A stretch of 18,803 nt of DNA from CAYTEO01 sp964436825 (GCA_964436825.1 CAYTEO010000048.1:1-18803); one strand, 5' to 3'. Positions 7,282 through 15,649 are shown, counted from the stretch's first letter. Numbers and translations: made by a program. The notes: generated by a model not told the origin, from the letters alone.

Positions 7282-8142
7282 ATGAGCGATCTCTGGTCCC
7301 GGATCCAGGAGGCGACGGCCTTCCTGCGGCAGCAGACGGACTTCCGGCCCCGGGTGGGCCTGATCCTCGGCACCGGCCTGGGCGCCCTGGCCGAGAAGAT
7401 CGACACGGTGTTTTCCGTGCCCTACGAGCAGATCCCGCACTTCGTCCCCTCGACGGTCCAGAGCCACGACGGCCGGTTCGTCCTGGGGACCCTGGGCGGC
7501 CAGCCGGTCGTCGCCATGCAGGGGCGGGTCCACTACTACGAGGGCTACTCGATGCAGCAGATCACCCTCCCGGTGCGGGTCATGCGCGCCCTGGGAGCGG
7601 AGACGCTGGTCATGTCCAACGCCGTGGGAGGGATGAACCCCCAGCTGCGCCCCGGGGACATGACGGTCATCACCGACCACATCAACCTGATGGGGGACAA
7701 CCCGCTGATCGGTCCCAACGACGACCGTCTCGGGGTCCGCTTCCCGGACATGAGCGAGCCGTACAGCCGGGAACTGGTCGCCCTGGCCGAACGGACGGCC
7801 CTGTCGCTGCAGCTGACGCTGCGCCGCGCCGTCTACGTGGCCGTCGCCGGCCCGAACCTGGAGACGGCGGCCGAGTACCGCTTCCTGCGCGGCATCGGCG
7901 CCGACACGGTCGGGATGTCGATGGTGCCCGAGTGCCTGGTCGCCGTCCACGGCGGGATGCGGGTGCTGGGCCTGTCCGTGGTGACCGACTCCTGCTTCCC
8001 CGATACCCTGCAGCCGGCCGACGTGGAGGAGATCATCCGCGTCGCCCAGCAGACCGAGCCGAAGCTCTGCCGTCTGGTGACGGCCGTCCTGGAACAGCTG
8101 CCGGCCGTCGCCGGCGATACCGACCGACCGACGGGAACGTAA
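7282..8142 (+). CDS. Purine nucleoside phosphorylase, trimeric (type I) family
   Basis: This 286-residue cytosolic enzyme splits purine (deoxy)nucleosides with phosphate into free base and (deoxy)ribose-1-phosphate for salvage. The phosphate-binding GTGLG loop lies at about 33-37. GRVHYYEGYSMQQ, PVRVMRALG and SNAVGGMN form the PNP/MTAP family signature. AGPNLETAAE carries the base-binding Glu, and GMSMVPE (211-217) the ribose-contact Met. The residue matching human Asn243, which selects 6-oxopurines, is Asp236 (VVTDS) as in MTA phosphorylases, so adenosine-type substrates may be accepted. ATG 7282 is chosen with AGGAGG seven bases upstream; an upstream in-frame start lacks one. The stop is two bases from the ileS ATG, indicating tight translational coupling. 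Confidence 0.92.
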   Translation: MSDLWSRIQEATAFLRQQTDFRPRVGLILGTGLGALAEKIDTVFSVPYEQIPHFVPSTVQSHDGRFVLGTLGGQPVVAMQGRVHYYEGYSMQQITLPVRVMRALGAETLVMSNAVGGMNPQLRPGDMTVITDHINLMGDNPLIGPNDDRLGVRFPDMSEPYSRELVALAERTALSLQLTLRRAVYVAVAGPNLETAAEYRFLRGIGADTVGMSMVPECLVAVHGGMRVLGLSVVTDSCFPDTLQPADVEEIIRVAQQTEPKLCRLVTAVLEQLPAVAGDTDRPTGT

Positions 8143-8144
8143 CG

Positions 8145-11100
8145 ATGGCAACGACTCAACCGCGGTTCGCACCCCTGGCCCGCAAGTACCACGACCCCGA
8201 GTCGGAGCGCCTGATCAGCGAGTTCTGGCGGCGCCACGACACCTTCCGCAAGAGCATCGCCCGGCGCGAGGGCGCCCCCGAATGGGTCTTCTACGAGGGA
8301 CCGCCGACGGCCAACGGCATGCCGGGCGTCCACCACGTCATGGCCCGCCTGACCAAGGACATCGCCTGCCGCTACAAGACGATGACCGGACACCGGGTGG
8401 TGCGCAAGGCGGGCTGGGACACCCACGGGCTGCCGGTCGAACGGTCGGTGGAGAAGCAGCTCGGCATCCAGGGCCGGCGCGCCATCGAGCAGTACGGCCT
8501 GGCCGAGTTCAACGCCCGCTGCCGCGAGTCGGTCTGGACCTGCAAGGAGGAGTGGGACGAGTTCACCGAGCGGCTCGGCTACTGGATCGACCTGGACGAC
8601 CCCTACATCACCTACGACAACCGCTACATCGAGACGGTCTGGTGGATCCTGAGTCGGTTCGGCGAGGAGGGACTGCTCTACCTGGGGCACAAGGTGGTGC
8701 CCTACTGCCCGGTCTGCGGCACGCCGCTGTCGAGCCACGAGCTGGCCAACGGCTACCGCACCGTCGAGGAGGCCAGCATCTTCGTGCGGCTGCGGGCCGC
8801 GGACGCCGACGAGTCGTTCCTGACCTGGACGACGACCCCCTGGACCCTGCCCTCCAACGTCGCCCTGGCCGTCGGTCCCGAGCACGACTACGTGCGGGTC
8901 CGCCACGGGGACGAGGTGCTGATCCTGGCCGAGGCCCGCCTGGGGGTGCTGGACCCCGAGGTCCCCACCGAGGTCCTCGACCGCTTCAAGGGGAGCGAGC
9001 TGGTGGGCCGCCGCTACCAGCAGCTCTTCCCGTTCCTCACCCCTGCCGAGGGGAAGAACGCCTTCGTCGTCGTGCCGGCCGACTTCGTCACCCTCGACTC
9101 GGGCTCGGGGATCGTGCACATGGCCCCGGCCTTCGGCGAGGACGACTACCAGGTGGGACAGCGCGAGAACCTGGCCTTCTTCAACCCCGTCGACACCGCC
9201 GGCGAGTTCACCGCCGACGTCCCGCCCTACGCCGGGATCCCGGTCAAGAAGGCCGACCGGCAGATCATCCGCGATCTGGCCGCCTCGGGTCATCTCTACC
9301 GCGAGGAGCCGTACAAGCACGACTACCCGTTCCACGACCGCTGCGGCAACCCGCTGATCTACTATGCCACCCCGTCGTGGTTCATCCGCACCAGCGCCCT
9401 GCGCGAGAAGCTGCTGGCGGCCAACGCGGAGATCCGCTGGGTCCCGCCAGAGGTCGGCAGCGGCCGGTTCGGCAACTGGCTGGCGGGCAACGTGGACTGG
9501 GCCCTGAGCCGCAACCGCTTCTGGGGCACGCCGCTGAACGTCTGGATCTGCGACCGCTGCGGCGAGCGGCACATGCCGACCTGCCGGGCCGACCTTACCG
9601 AGCTGACCGGCCGCGACTGCAGCGACCTGGACCTGCATCGCCCCTTCGTCGACGAGCTGACCTTCCCCTGCCGCCGCGAAGGCTGCGACGGGACCATGCG
9701 GCGCACGCCGGAGGTCATCGACTGCTGGTTCGACAGCGGGTCGATGCCCTACGCCCAGTACCACTACCCGTTCGAGAACCGCGAGCTGTTCGAGCGCCAG
9801 TTCCCGGCCGACTTCATCAGCGAGGGGATCGACCAGACGCGCGGCTGGTTCTACACCCTGCTGGTCATCAGCACCTTCCTCAGCGGCCGCAGCTGCTACA
9901 GGAGCTGCCTGACCCTGGAGCTGATCCTGGACCGCCACGGCAAGAAGATGTCCAAGAGCCTGGGCAACACCGTCGATCCCATGGCGATCATGCGGGAGGA
10001 CGGTGCCGACCCCCTGCGCTGGTACATGCTGACCGTCTCGCCGGTCTGGATGCCGACCCGTTTCGACCGCGAGGGGGTGCGCGAGGCGCGGCGCAAGCTG
10101 CTGGCGACCCTGGAGAACACCTACAACTTCTTCGCCCTCTACGCGAACCTGGACGGGTGGGACCCGGCGCAGGAGCGCGAGGCCGCCGAGTCGCTGCTGG
10201 ACCGGTGGGTCCTGAGCCGGCTGCACAGCGTGGTCGCCGCGACCCGCGAGGCCATGGAGGAGCTGAACTTCACCCGCGCCGCCAAGCTGGTCGGGGAGTT
10301 CGTCATCGACGACGTCAGCAACTGGTACGTCCGGCTCTCGCGCCGCCGCTTCTGGAAGGGGGAGATCGGGCCGGACAAGCAGGCCGCCTACCGGACCCTC
10401 TACACCGTCCTGGAGACGGTCCTGCGCCTGCTGGCGCCGTTCATCCCGTTCACGACCGAGGAGCTCTACCGGGCGCTGCACGGCAACGCGGACGACGTGT
10501 CGGTCCACCTGGCCGACTACCCGGTCGTCGATCCCGCCCGGCGCCGGCCGGACCTGGAGGAGGTCATGGCCACCGCCCAGCGGGTCGTCGGCCTGGGCCG
10601 GGCGCTGCGCCAGGAGGCGGGCGTGCGGACGCGCCAGCCCCTGGGTCGGATGCTCCTGAACAGCGACGACGACCGGGCCGCCGCCCTGGTGGAGGACCCC
10701 GACCTGCGCGCCCTGGTGGCCGAGGAACTCAACGTCAAGTCCCTCGCCCTGGTGGACGATCCCCTGACCGTGGCCGCCTGGAACGCCAAGGCCGACTTCC
10801 GCGTCCTGGGGCCCCGGTTCGGCAAGCAGGCCCCGCGGGTGGCCGCGGCCATCGCCGCTCTCGCGCCGGAGCAGGTGCTTTCCCTGGCGCGTCGTGGTAC
10901 CCTGTCGTTGACCGTCGAGGGCGAAAACCTCGAGATCGGTCGCGACGAGGCGGTCGTCGGCGTCACGGGCGTGCCGCCCTTCGTCGCCGGCAGCGAGGAG
11001 GGGCTGACCGTCGCCCTGGACACGACCCTGGACCAGGACCTGCGCGACGAGGGACTGGCCCGGGAGATCATCAACAAGGTGCAGAACCTGCGCAAGAAGA

Positions 11101-11306
11101 GCGGGTTCGCCGTCTCGGACCGGATCGTCCTGCGGATCGAGGGGGACGCCGACGTCGCGCGCGTCGTCGAGCGGTTCGCGGACAGGATCCACGGCGAGAC
11201 CCTCGCCGCGCCGGCGACCGACGGGCAGGCCCCCGCCAACGTCGAGACGTTCACCGTCGACGACAAGACGATCACCATCGCCGTGGAGCGTGCCACGGTG
11301 GCATAG
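8145..11306 (+). CDS. ileS: Isoleucyl-tRNA synthetase, type 2, with GVHH active-site motif
   Basis: This 1053-residue class I synthetase charges tRNA-Ile. In order: PPTANGMPGVHH (53-64), where the HIGH signature is replaced by Gly61-Val-His-His64; a Zn-ribbon CPVC; the CP1 editing domain with TWTTTPWTLPSN (from 227) and GSGIVHMAPAF (from 320); a cysteine-rich insert (ICDRCGERH); CWFDSGSMPY; GWFYTLL; KMSKS (601-605); then the anticodon-binding domain and a long C-terminal region containing VRTRQPL. Length and C-terminal style indicate the eukaryote-like type 2 enzymes, which resist mupirocin. The start ATG lies two bases after the PNP stop and has little Shine-Dalgarno, so it is probably translationally coupled. 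Its neighbours traR-like, lspA and rluD are the classic ileS context. Confidence 0.96.
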   Translation: MATTQPRFAPLARKYHDPESERLISEFWRRHDTFRKSIARREGAPEWVFYEGPPTANGMPGVHHVMARLTKDIACRYKTMTGHRVVRKAGWDTHGLPVERSVEKQLGIQGRRAIEQYGLAEFNARCRESVWTCKEEWDEFTERLGYWIDLDDPYITYDNRYIETVWWILSRFGEEGLLYLGHKVVPYCPVCGTPLSSHELANGYRTVEEASIFVRLRAADADESFLTWTTTPWTLPSNVALAVGPEHDYVRVRHGDEVLILAEARLGVLDPEVPTEVLDRFKGSELVGRRYQQLFPFLTPAEGKNAFVVVPADFVTLDSGSGIVHMAPAFGEDDYQVGQRENLAFFNPVDTAGEFTADVPPYAGIPVKKADRQIIRDLAASGHLYREEPYKHDYPFHDRCGNPLIYYATPSWFIRTSALREKLLAANAEIRWVPPEVGSGRFGNWLAGNVDWALSRNRFWGTPLNVWICDRCGERHMPTCRADLTELTGRDCSDLDLHRPFVDELTFPCRREGCDGTMRRTPEVIDCWFDSGSMPYAQYHYPFENRELFERQFPADFISEGIDQTRGWFYTLLVISTFLSGRSCYRSCLTLELILDRHGKKMSKSLGNTVDPMAIMREDGADPLRWYMLTVSPVWMPTRFDREGVREARRKLLATLENTYNFFALYANLDGWDPAQEREAAESLLDRWVLSRLHSVVAATREAMEELNFTRAAKLVGEFVIDDVSNWYVRLSRRRFWKGEIGPDKQAAYRTLYTVLETVLRLLAPFIPFTTEELYRALHGNADDVSVHLADYPVVDPARRRPDLEEVMATAQRVVGLGRALRQEAGVRTRQPLGRMLLNSDDDRAAALVEDPDLRALVAEELNVKSLALVDDPLTVAAWNAKADFRVLGPRFGKQAPRVAAAIAALAPEQVLSLARRGTLSLTVEGENLEIGRDEAVVGVTGVPPFVAGSEEGLTVALDTTLDQDLRDEGLAREIINKVQNLRKKSGFAVSDRIVLRIEGDADVARVVERFADRIHGETLAAPATDGQAPANVETFTVDDKTITIAVERATVA

Positions 11307-11316
11307 AGGAGGCACG

Positions 11317-11691
11317 ATGCGCAAGACAGAGCTGGACCGTTTCCGCCGGCTGATCGAGGCTGAGATCGAGCGGGTGGAAAAATCCCTGGCCAAGCATACC
11401 CGCGTCATCGGCCACGAGGACGACGACGCGGCCGACCTGCCCAAGGCCCACTCGAACCACATGGCCGACCAGGGGAGCGACGAGTTCCAGTACGAGACGA
11501 CGATCCAGTTCGCCAAGAGCGAGAGTCGCTACCTCTACCAGCTGGAACAGGCCCTCCACCGGATCGAGGACGGCACCTACGGCACCTGCGAGATGTGTGG
11601 CAAGCAGATCGGCAAGGAGCGGCTGAAGGCGAAGCTGGACGCCCGTCTCTGCATCGCCTGCCAGGAACAGGCGGACCGGGAACGGTTCTGA
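11317..11691 (+). CDS. DksA/TraR family C4 zinc-finger protein
   Basis: This 124-residue protein is predicted to bind RNA polymerase through its secondary channel. Residues 1-40 and about 65-90 form an acidic/basic antiparallel coiled coil. The tip region (about 35-60) is rich in Asp, Glu and His (GHEDDDAADLP). A C4 zinc finger follows: C91-x2-C94-x17-C112-x2-C115, the exact family spacing. The classical DksA tip motif DxxDxA is not obvious, so ppGpp-linked DksA activity should not be assumed; it is closer in size and position to the ylyA/yteA-type genes found next to lspA. AGGAGG lies five bases upstream of ATG, immediately after the ileS stop. Its own stop overlaps the lspA start (TGATG). 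Confidence 0.9.
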   Translation: MRKTELDRFRRLIEAEIERVEKSLAKHTRVIGHEDDDAADLPKAHSNHMADQGSDEFQYETTIQFAKSESRYLYQLEQALHRIEDGTYGTCEMCGKQIGKERLKAKLDARLCIACQEQADRERF

Positions 11692-12281
11692 TGCCGCGCT
11701 GGCGGCCCGGACCCTGGCTGTGGTGCCCGTTGGTGCTGGGGGTGGACTTCCTCTCCAAGCGCTACGTGCTGGCGCACCGCGCCGAGTTCGTCGCCAGGAT
11801 CGAGCTGCTGGGGGATCTGGCCCGGTTCTCCTACGTGCGCAACCCCGGCGCGGCCATGGGACTGCTGCCCGGGATCCGCTGGCTGCTGGTCGCCGTCAGC
11901 GTCGTGCTCTCCGTCGTCCTCGTGCGCTACTACCGCCGGACCGACTCGCCGGCGCGGCGCGGTGCCCTGGCGGCCATCCTGGGCGGTGCCCTGGGCAATC
12001 TCATCGACCGTCTCTTCTACGGCGGGCTGGTCGTCGACTTCATCGATCTCGGGATCGGCACCCACCGCTTCTACACCTTCAACGTGGCCGACATGGGGGT
12101 CTCCCTGGGCGGGTTCGTGCTGCTGCTGTCCCTCTGGCGGGAGGGACGCCGCGCCGAGCGGGCGCAGGCCGGTTCCCCCGCCATGACGGTCGCCCGGCCG
12201 GGGGAGACCGGCAGCTGCGACGGGCCGGCCGCCCCGGAGGGGCAGGTCCTCGGCGGTGCCCGGGAGCGACGGGATGACTGA
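11691..12281 (+). CDS. lspA: Lipoprotein signal peptidase (signal peptidase II)
   Basis: This 196-residue inner-membrane aspartyl protease removes signal peptides from diacylated prolipoproteins. Four hydrophobic segments are visible. The catalytic aspartates are D106 in GNLIDR and D134 in NVAD, and the family block VRNPGAAMG is present (about 49-57). The body ends near residue 155; a polar 40-residue C-terminal tail rich in Ala, Gly and Arg is longer than in E. coli LspA (164 residues) and may be an unconserved extension. Start ATG overlaps the preceding stop by one base. The 3' end overlaps the rluD start by eight bases. Its presence implies lipoproteins and fits the envelope-related genes downstream (mltG). 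Confidence 0.94.
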   Translation: MPRWRPGPWLWCPLVLGVDFLSKRYVLAHRAEFVARIELLGDLARFSYVRNPGAAMGLLPGIRWLLVAVSVVLSVVLVRYYRRTDSPARRGALAAILGGALGNLIDRLFYGGLVVDFIDLGIGTHRFYTFNVADMGVSLGGFVLLLSLWREGRRAERAQAGSPAMTVARPGETGSCDGPAAPEGQVLGGARERRDD

Positions 12282-13287
12282 GCCCCCCGTGCGCCGCTTC
12301 ACCGTCGGCGACGACGCCGCGGGCGAGCGCCTCGACCGTTTCCTGGCCGACCGCTGTCCCGACCTGTCCCGCACGGCGATCCAGCGCGCCGTCGCCGCGG
12401 GCGGGGTGACCGTCGACGGCGGTGCCGTTCCCTCCCGGACCCGGCTGCGCCCCGGCCAGCGTGTCGAGCTGCGGCCGCTGCCGCCCCCGCCCAGCAAGGT
12501 CGTTCCCGAGGACATCCCGCTGATGGTCCTCTACGAGGACGACCAGCTGCTCGTCGTGGACAAGCCGGCCGGCCTGGTCGTCCATCCCGCGCCCGGCCAC
12601 CGCGGCGGCACCCTCGTCAACGCCCTGCTCCACCGCTACGGCAGCCTGCCCGGGGAGGCGGGCCGGGCCGGGCTGGTCCACCGGCTGGACAAGGACACCA
12701 GCGGCCTGCTGGTCGTGGCCCGGACCGAGGCGGCCCACCGCCACCTGGCGAACCAGCTGGCGGAGCGCGCCCTCGGCCGCGTCTACCACGCCCTGTGCTG
12801 GGGGAGCTGGCGGCCGGACCGGGGGGAGATCGATGCACCGGTGGGGCGGCATCCCCGGCAGCGCCAGCGGATGGCCGTCATCGACGGGGGGCGCCGGGCC
12901 GTGACGCGCTACCGTGTCCTGGCCGACTTCGGCTTCGTCCAGCTCGTCGAGGCGAGCCTGCTGACCGGCAGGACCCACCAGATCCGGGTCCACTTCGCCC
13001 ACCGGCACCACCCCGTCGTCGGCGATCCCGTCTACGGCGACGACAGGCGGGCGAGCAACGTCCACCCCCTCGACCTGACCCGTGCCCGTCGCCTGGCGGC
13101 CGTGGCGGAGCGGCAGCTCCTCCATGCCGCGTGGTTGCGCCTGCGCCACCCGACCGACGGTCGCGAGATGGTCTTCCGCGCGCCGTGGCCCGACGACCTG
13201 CGCGAGGCCGTCGTGCTGCTCGGGGGGGACCCTTCCCTGGACGACCCCGCCTCCCCGGAGGCGACCGATCCCTGGACAGGGGACTGA
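12274..13287 (+). CDS. rluD: RluA-family 23S rRNA pseudouridine synthase (RluD-like)
   Basis: This 337-residue enzyme isomerises uridine to pseudouridine in large-subunit rRNA, by family position probably in the helix 69 region. An S4 RNA-binding domain (about 10-75, ERLDRFLADRCPDLSRTAIQ) precedes the catalytic domain with YEDDQLLVVDKPAGLVVHP, HRLDKDTSG (catalytic D139), LLTGRTHQIRVH and GDPVYG, all family signatures. ATG 12274 was chosen over GTG 12256, since GGGAG stands seven bases before the ATG. A C-terminal Asp/Pro-rich tail is unconserved-looking. The position after lspA is the standard lspA-rluD pairing. RluA, RluC and RluD are hard to tell apart from sequence alone; S4 and context favour RluD. 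Confidence 0.93.
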   Translation: MTEPPVRRFTVGDDAAGERLDRFLADRCPDLSRTAIQRAVAAGGVTVDGGAVPSRTRLRPGQRVELRPLPPPPSKVVPEDIPLMVLYEDDQLLVVDKPAGLVVHPAPGHRGGTLVNALLHRYGSLPGEAGRAGLVHRLDKDTSGLLVVARTEAAHRHLANQLAERALGRVYHALCWGSWRPDRGEIDAPVGRHPRQRQRMAVIDGGRRAVTRYRVLADFGFVQLVEASLLTGRTHQIRVHFAHRHHPVVGDPVYGDDRRASNVHPLDLTRARRLAAVAERQLLHAAWLRLRHPTDGREMVFRAPWPDDLREAVVLLGGDPSLDDPASPEATDPWTGD

Positions 13288-13338
13288 CAGCCACGTATCC
13301 TGCGAGGCGGTTCCCGCTAGCGCTGGAGGTGCGGACAG

Positions 13339-13677
13339 GTGAAGCTGAAAGAAAGACGACGGGACGGCGTGGCCATCCTGGAACTGAGCGGCAAGCTGAT
13401 GGGCGGACCCGACGCGGCCGTCTTCGGCGAGACCCTCAAGACGCTGCTCCACGAGGGGGTGCGCAACATCCTGGTGGACATGCGCCACGTCTCCTGGGTC
13501 AACAGTACCGGGCTGGGGATCCTCATCTCCGGCTACACGACCGTTCGCAAGGGGGGCGGGGAACTGAAACTCCTGCACGTCTCCGAACGTATCGAGAGTA
13601 TCTTCATGGTCTCCAAACTGCACACGGTCTTCCGCTCGTTCGACGACGAGGAGGAGGCCGTCCGGAGCTTCGCCTAG
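13339..13677 (+). CDS. STAS-domain anti-sigma factor antagonist (RsbV/SpoIIAA-like)
   Basis: This 112-residue single STAS domain is predicted to bind an anti-sigma or partner kinase when unphosphorylated. The phosphorylatable serine S56 lies in WVNSTGLGIL, the same position as in RsbV and SpoIIAA. The DMRHVSWVNSTG strand-turn and the C-terminal half (GGELKLLHVSERIESIF) match the family. Translation starts at GTG 13339, with GGAGGT eight bases upstream. It lies 51 bases after rluD and 11 bases before the HATPase kinase gene, so the two form a partner-switch pair. No PP2C phosphatase and no sigma factor gene is nearby. Confidence 0.92.
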   Translation: MKLKERRRDGVAILELSGKLMGGPDAAVFGETLKTLLHEGVRNILVDMRHVSWVNSTGLGILISGYTTVRKGGGELKLLHVSERIESIFMVSKLHTVFRSFDDEEEAVRSFA

Positions 13678-13688
13678 GACTATACATC

Positions 13689-14126
13689 ATGAGCCCCGCC
13701 GCAGACATGCCCCGCCGCGTCCTCCTGCAGATCCCCAGCGATCTGACCTTCCTCGGCGTGCCCGACGCCCTGCTGATGGAGCTGGCGGGCGAGCTGCCCT
13801 TCCCGCGCCACGAGGTCGACGAGCTGAGCACGGCGGTCATCGAGGCCTGCACCAATGCCATGGAGCACGGCAACGGCCTGCGGCCCGACCGTCCCGTCGA
13901 GGTCCAATTCAAGCTGGGGCGCGATTCCATCGACGTGACGATCCTGGACAACGGTCCCGGATTCGACTACGCCCGCTGGCAGCCACCCACCGACCTGCTG
14001 CGCGAGCGGGGGCGCGGCATCATCATCATGCGTGAGATGACCGACGAGCTGGTCTTCGACCGCGCCGAGGACGGTCGCTTCCGGGTCCGCCTGCACAAGC
14101 GTTTCTCCGTCGGCAACGGGGAGTGA
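13689..14126 (+). CDS. HATPase anti-sigma regulatory factor / serine kinase (RsbW/SpoIIAB-like)
   Basis: This 145-residue GHKL ATPase is predicted to phosphorylate the STAS protein encoded just upstream and to hold a partner (sigma factor or other target) in its free state. ATP-site motifs are the N box EACTNAMEHGNG with N56, the G1 box DNGPGFD (about 84-90) and the G2 box GRGIIIMREMTDEL (about 106-119). Only weak AGGA precedes the ATG, suggesting translational coupling to the STAS gene. The stop overlaps the ruvX start (TGATG). The motif set is intact, so it is likely active. Whether the target is a sigma factor or a different output cannot be told; its cognate sigma is absent here. Confidence 0.91.
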   Translation: MSPAADMPRRVLLQIPSDLTFLGVPDALLMELAGELPFPRHEVDELSTAVIEACTNAMEHGNGLRPDRPVEVQFKLGRDSIDVTILDNGPGFDYARWQPPTDLLRERGRGIIIMREMTDELVFDRAEDGRFRVRLHKRFSVGNGE

Positions 14127-14542
14127 TGGCCGTCCTGCTCGGCATCGACTACGGACGGCGGCGCATCGGCCTGGCCCTCAGCGATCCCACCGGGACGCTG
14201 GCCTCGCCCGTCGGCTGCCACGACGCGCTCCGCGACGGTTCACCACGGGAGTACCTGGGACGGCTCATCGCCGGCAACGGCGTCACCGGGATCGTCGTCG
14301 GCCTGCCGTTGACCGCCGACGGCCGGCGCGGTGAGCTGGCCGGCGCCGCCGAGCGTTTCGCCGGCCTGCTGCGGGAGTGGTTCGGCCTGCCGGTCCACCT
14401 GGTCGACGAGCGGTACAGCAGCAGCGAGGCGACCCGTGCCCTGCAGGCCGGCGGCCGGCGCCGGCGGGCCAAGGGGGACGTCGATGCCGCGGCGGCGGCT
14501 CTCATCCTCCAGCAGTTCCTGGACGGGAGACAAGGAAGATGA
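14126..14542 (+). CDS. ruvX: RuvX/YqgF family putative Holliday junction resolvase / pre-16S rRNA nuclease
   Basis: This 138-residue RNase H-fold nuclease is linked in E. coli to maturation of the 16S rRNA 5' end and by homology to Holliday junction resolution. The catalytic acidic residues are visible: D8 in GIDYGRRRIGLALSD, Glu in VDERYSS, and Asp in GDVDAAAAALILQQFL. VVGLPLTADG matches the family. The start overlaps the previous stop as TGATG; a GTG one codon earlier is also possible. GGGGAG lies very close upstream. The end overlaps mltG by four bases (ATGA). The ruvX-mltG order is common in bacteria. Confidence 0.94.
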   Translation: MAVLLGIDYGRRRIGLALSDPTGTLASPVGCHDALRDGSPREYLGRLIAGNGVTGIVVGLPLTADGRRGELAGAAERFAGLLREWFGLPVHLVDERYSSSEATRALQAGGRRRRAKGDVDAAAAALILQQFLDGRQGR

Positions 14543-15648
14543 CCTCGCGGGTGCGAGCGCTGCTGCTCCGCGTGGCCGGCCTCGGGGGTGTCTTCCTGGT
14601 GGCGGTGCTGGTGGCGGTCTGGCTCCACTGGCGGCGTCCCGCACCGGTACCGCCCGGTGCCGATCCCGCCGGCTCGGTGCTGGTCCACCTGCCGCCGGGG
14701 ATCACCTTCGCTGCCGCCGTCGACACCCTCTGCGCCCGCGGCCTGCTGCGCGAGCCGCGCCTGTTCCGCCTGGCAGCCAGGTGGCGCGGGATCGATCGCC
14801 GCCTCCACGCGGGTAACTACCGGCTCCCCTACGGGCTCTCACCGGGACGGTTGCTCGAGCGCCTGGCGAGCGGCCGGACCGAGCTGGTGTCGATCACCCT
14901 GCCGGAAGGGGAGACGGCGCCCCGGCTGGCGGCGATCATCGGCAGCGCCCTCGCGGTGCCGGCGACACGGGTCCTGGCCGTGGCCGACAGCCTCGTGCGA
15001 CCGCTGCTGGTCGCCGACGGGGGACTGGACTCGGCCCGGGTCGCGGCATACGACTCGCTGCTGCGCAGGCAGACGGCGCGTTTCGGCCATCCCTTCGCCC
15101 TCTGCGAGGGGTATCTCTTTCCCGAGACCTACCGCGTCGATCCCGGGGCTCCCCTGACGGAACTGATCGGGGCCATCCTGGCCGAGGGCCGTCGGCGGCG
15201 CGAGAGCCTGGCCCGCGCGCATCCCCTGCCGGAGGGATGGACCTGGCACCAGGTCCTGACCCTGGCCTCGATCGTCGAGGCGGAGACCCCCCAGGCGGGG
15301 GAGAAGCCCAGGGTGGCTGCCGTCTATCGCCGCCGGCTGGCGAGGGGGTGGAAGCTGGAGGCCGATCCCACCGTCGCCTTCGTCCTGGGCAAGCGGGGCG
15401 AGCGGATCCTCTACCGGGACCTGGCGGTCGACTCGCCGTTCAACACCTATCGCCACACCGGGTTGCCTCCCGGACCCATCGGCAACCCCGGCCAGGCCGC
15501 CGTGCTGGCGGTCCTGGAGCCCGATCCGCAGTGCCGGGCCCTCTACTTCGTGGCCGACGGCCAGGGGGGGCACGTCTTCTCCCGGACCCTGGCCGAGCAT
15601 CGGCGTGCGGTCCGACAGTATCGACGCCGGCGCGATGGTCAGCGATGA
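14539..15648 (+). CDS. mltG: Endolytic murein transglycosylase MltG (YceG-like)
   Basis: This 369-residue membrane-anchored enzyme cuts nascent peptidoglycan glycan strands and is thought to help terminate their growth. An N-terminal transmembrane anchor (about 8-28) is followed by a Pro-rich linker, a LysM-like subdomain (about 45-105, with GNYRLPYGLSPGRLLERL) and the YceG catalytic domain. The catalytic glutamate is E247 in LASIVEAET. SPFNTYRHTGLPPGPIGNPG and DGQGGHVFSRTLAEH are family signatures. Length is close to E. coli MltG (340). Start ATG 14539 overlaps the ruvX stop, with AAGGAAG directly upstream. It ends the long operon; no hairpin terminator is visible in the 56 bases after it. 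Confidence 0.95.
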   Translation: MTSRVRALLLRVAGLGGVFLVAVLVAVWLHWRRPAPVPPGADPAGSVLVHLPPGITFAAAVDTLCARGLLREPRLFRLAARWRGIDRRLHAGNYRLPYGLSPGRLLERLASGRTELVSITLPEGETAPRLAAIIGSALAVPATRVLAVADSLVRPLLVADGGLDSARVAAYDSLLRRQTARFGHPFALCEGYLFPETYRVDPGAPLTELIGAILAEGRRRRESLARAHPLPEGWTWHQVLTLASIVEAETPQAGEKPRVAAVYRRRLARGWKLEADPTVAFVLGKRGERILYRDLAVDSPFNTYRHTGLPPGPIGNPGQAAVLAVLEPDPQCRALYFVADGQGGHVFSRTLAEHRRAVRQYRRRRDGQR

Positions 15649-15649
15649 C

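Noticed and set aside
8118..8133. Short CCGACCGACCGACGG tandem repeat at the PNP 3' end
   Set aside because: It is only three GACC units coding the C-terminal residues, expected by chance in GC-rich coding DNA.
7833..11516. Very long open frame (1227 codons) on the minus strand
   Set aside because: It lies antisense to ileS and its neighbours and has a low-complexity Gly/Val/Leu/Asp/Arg composition typical of high-GC shadow frames. IleRS motifs on the + strand are unambiguous.
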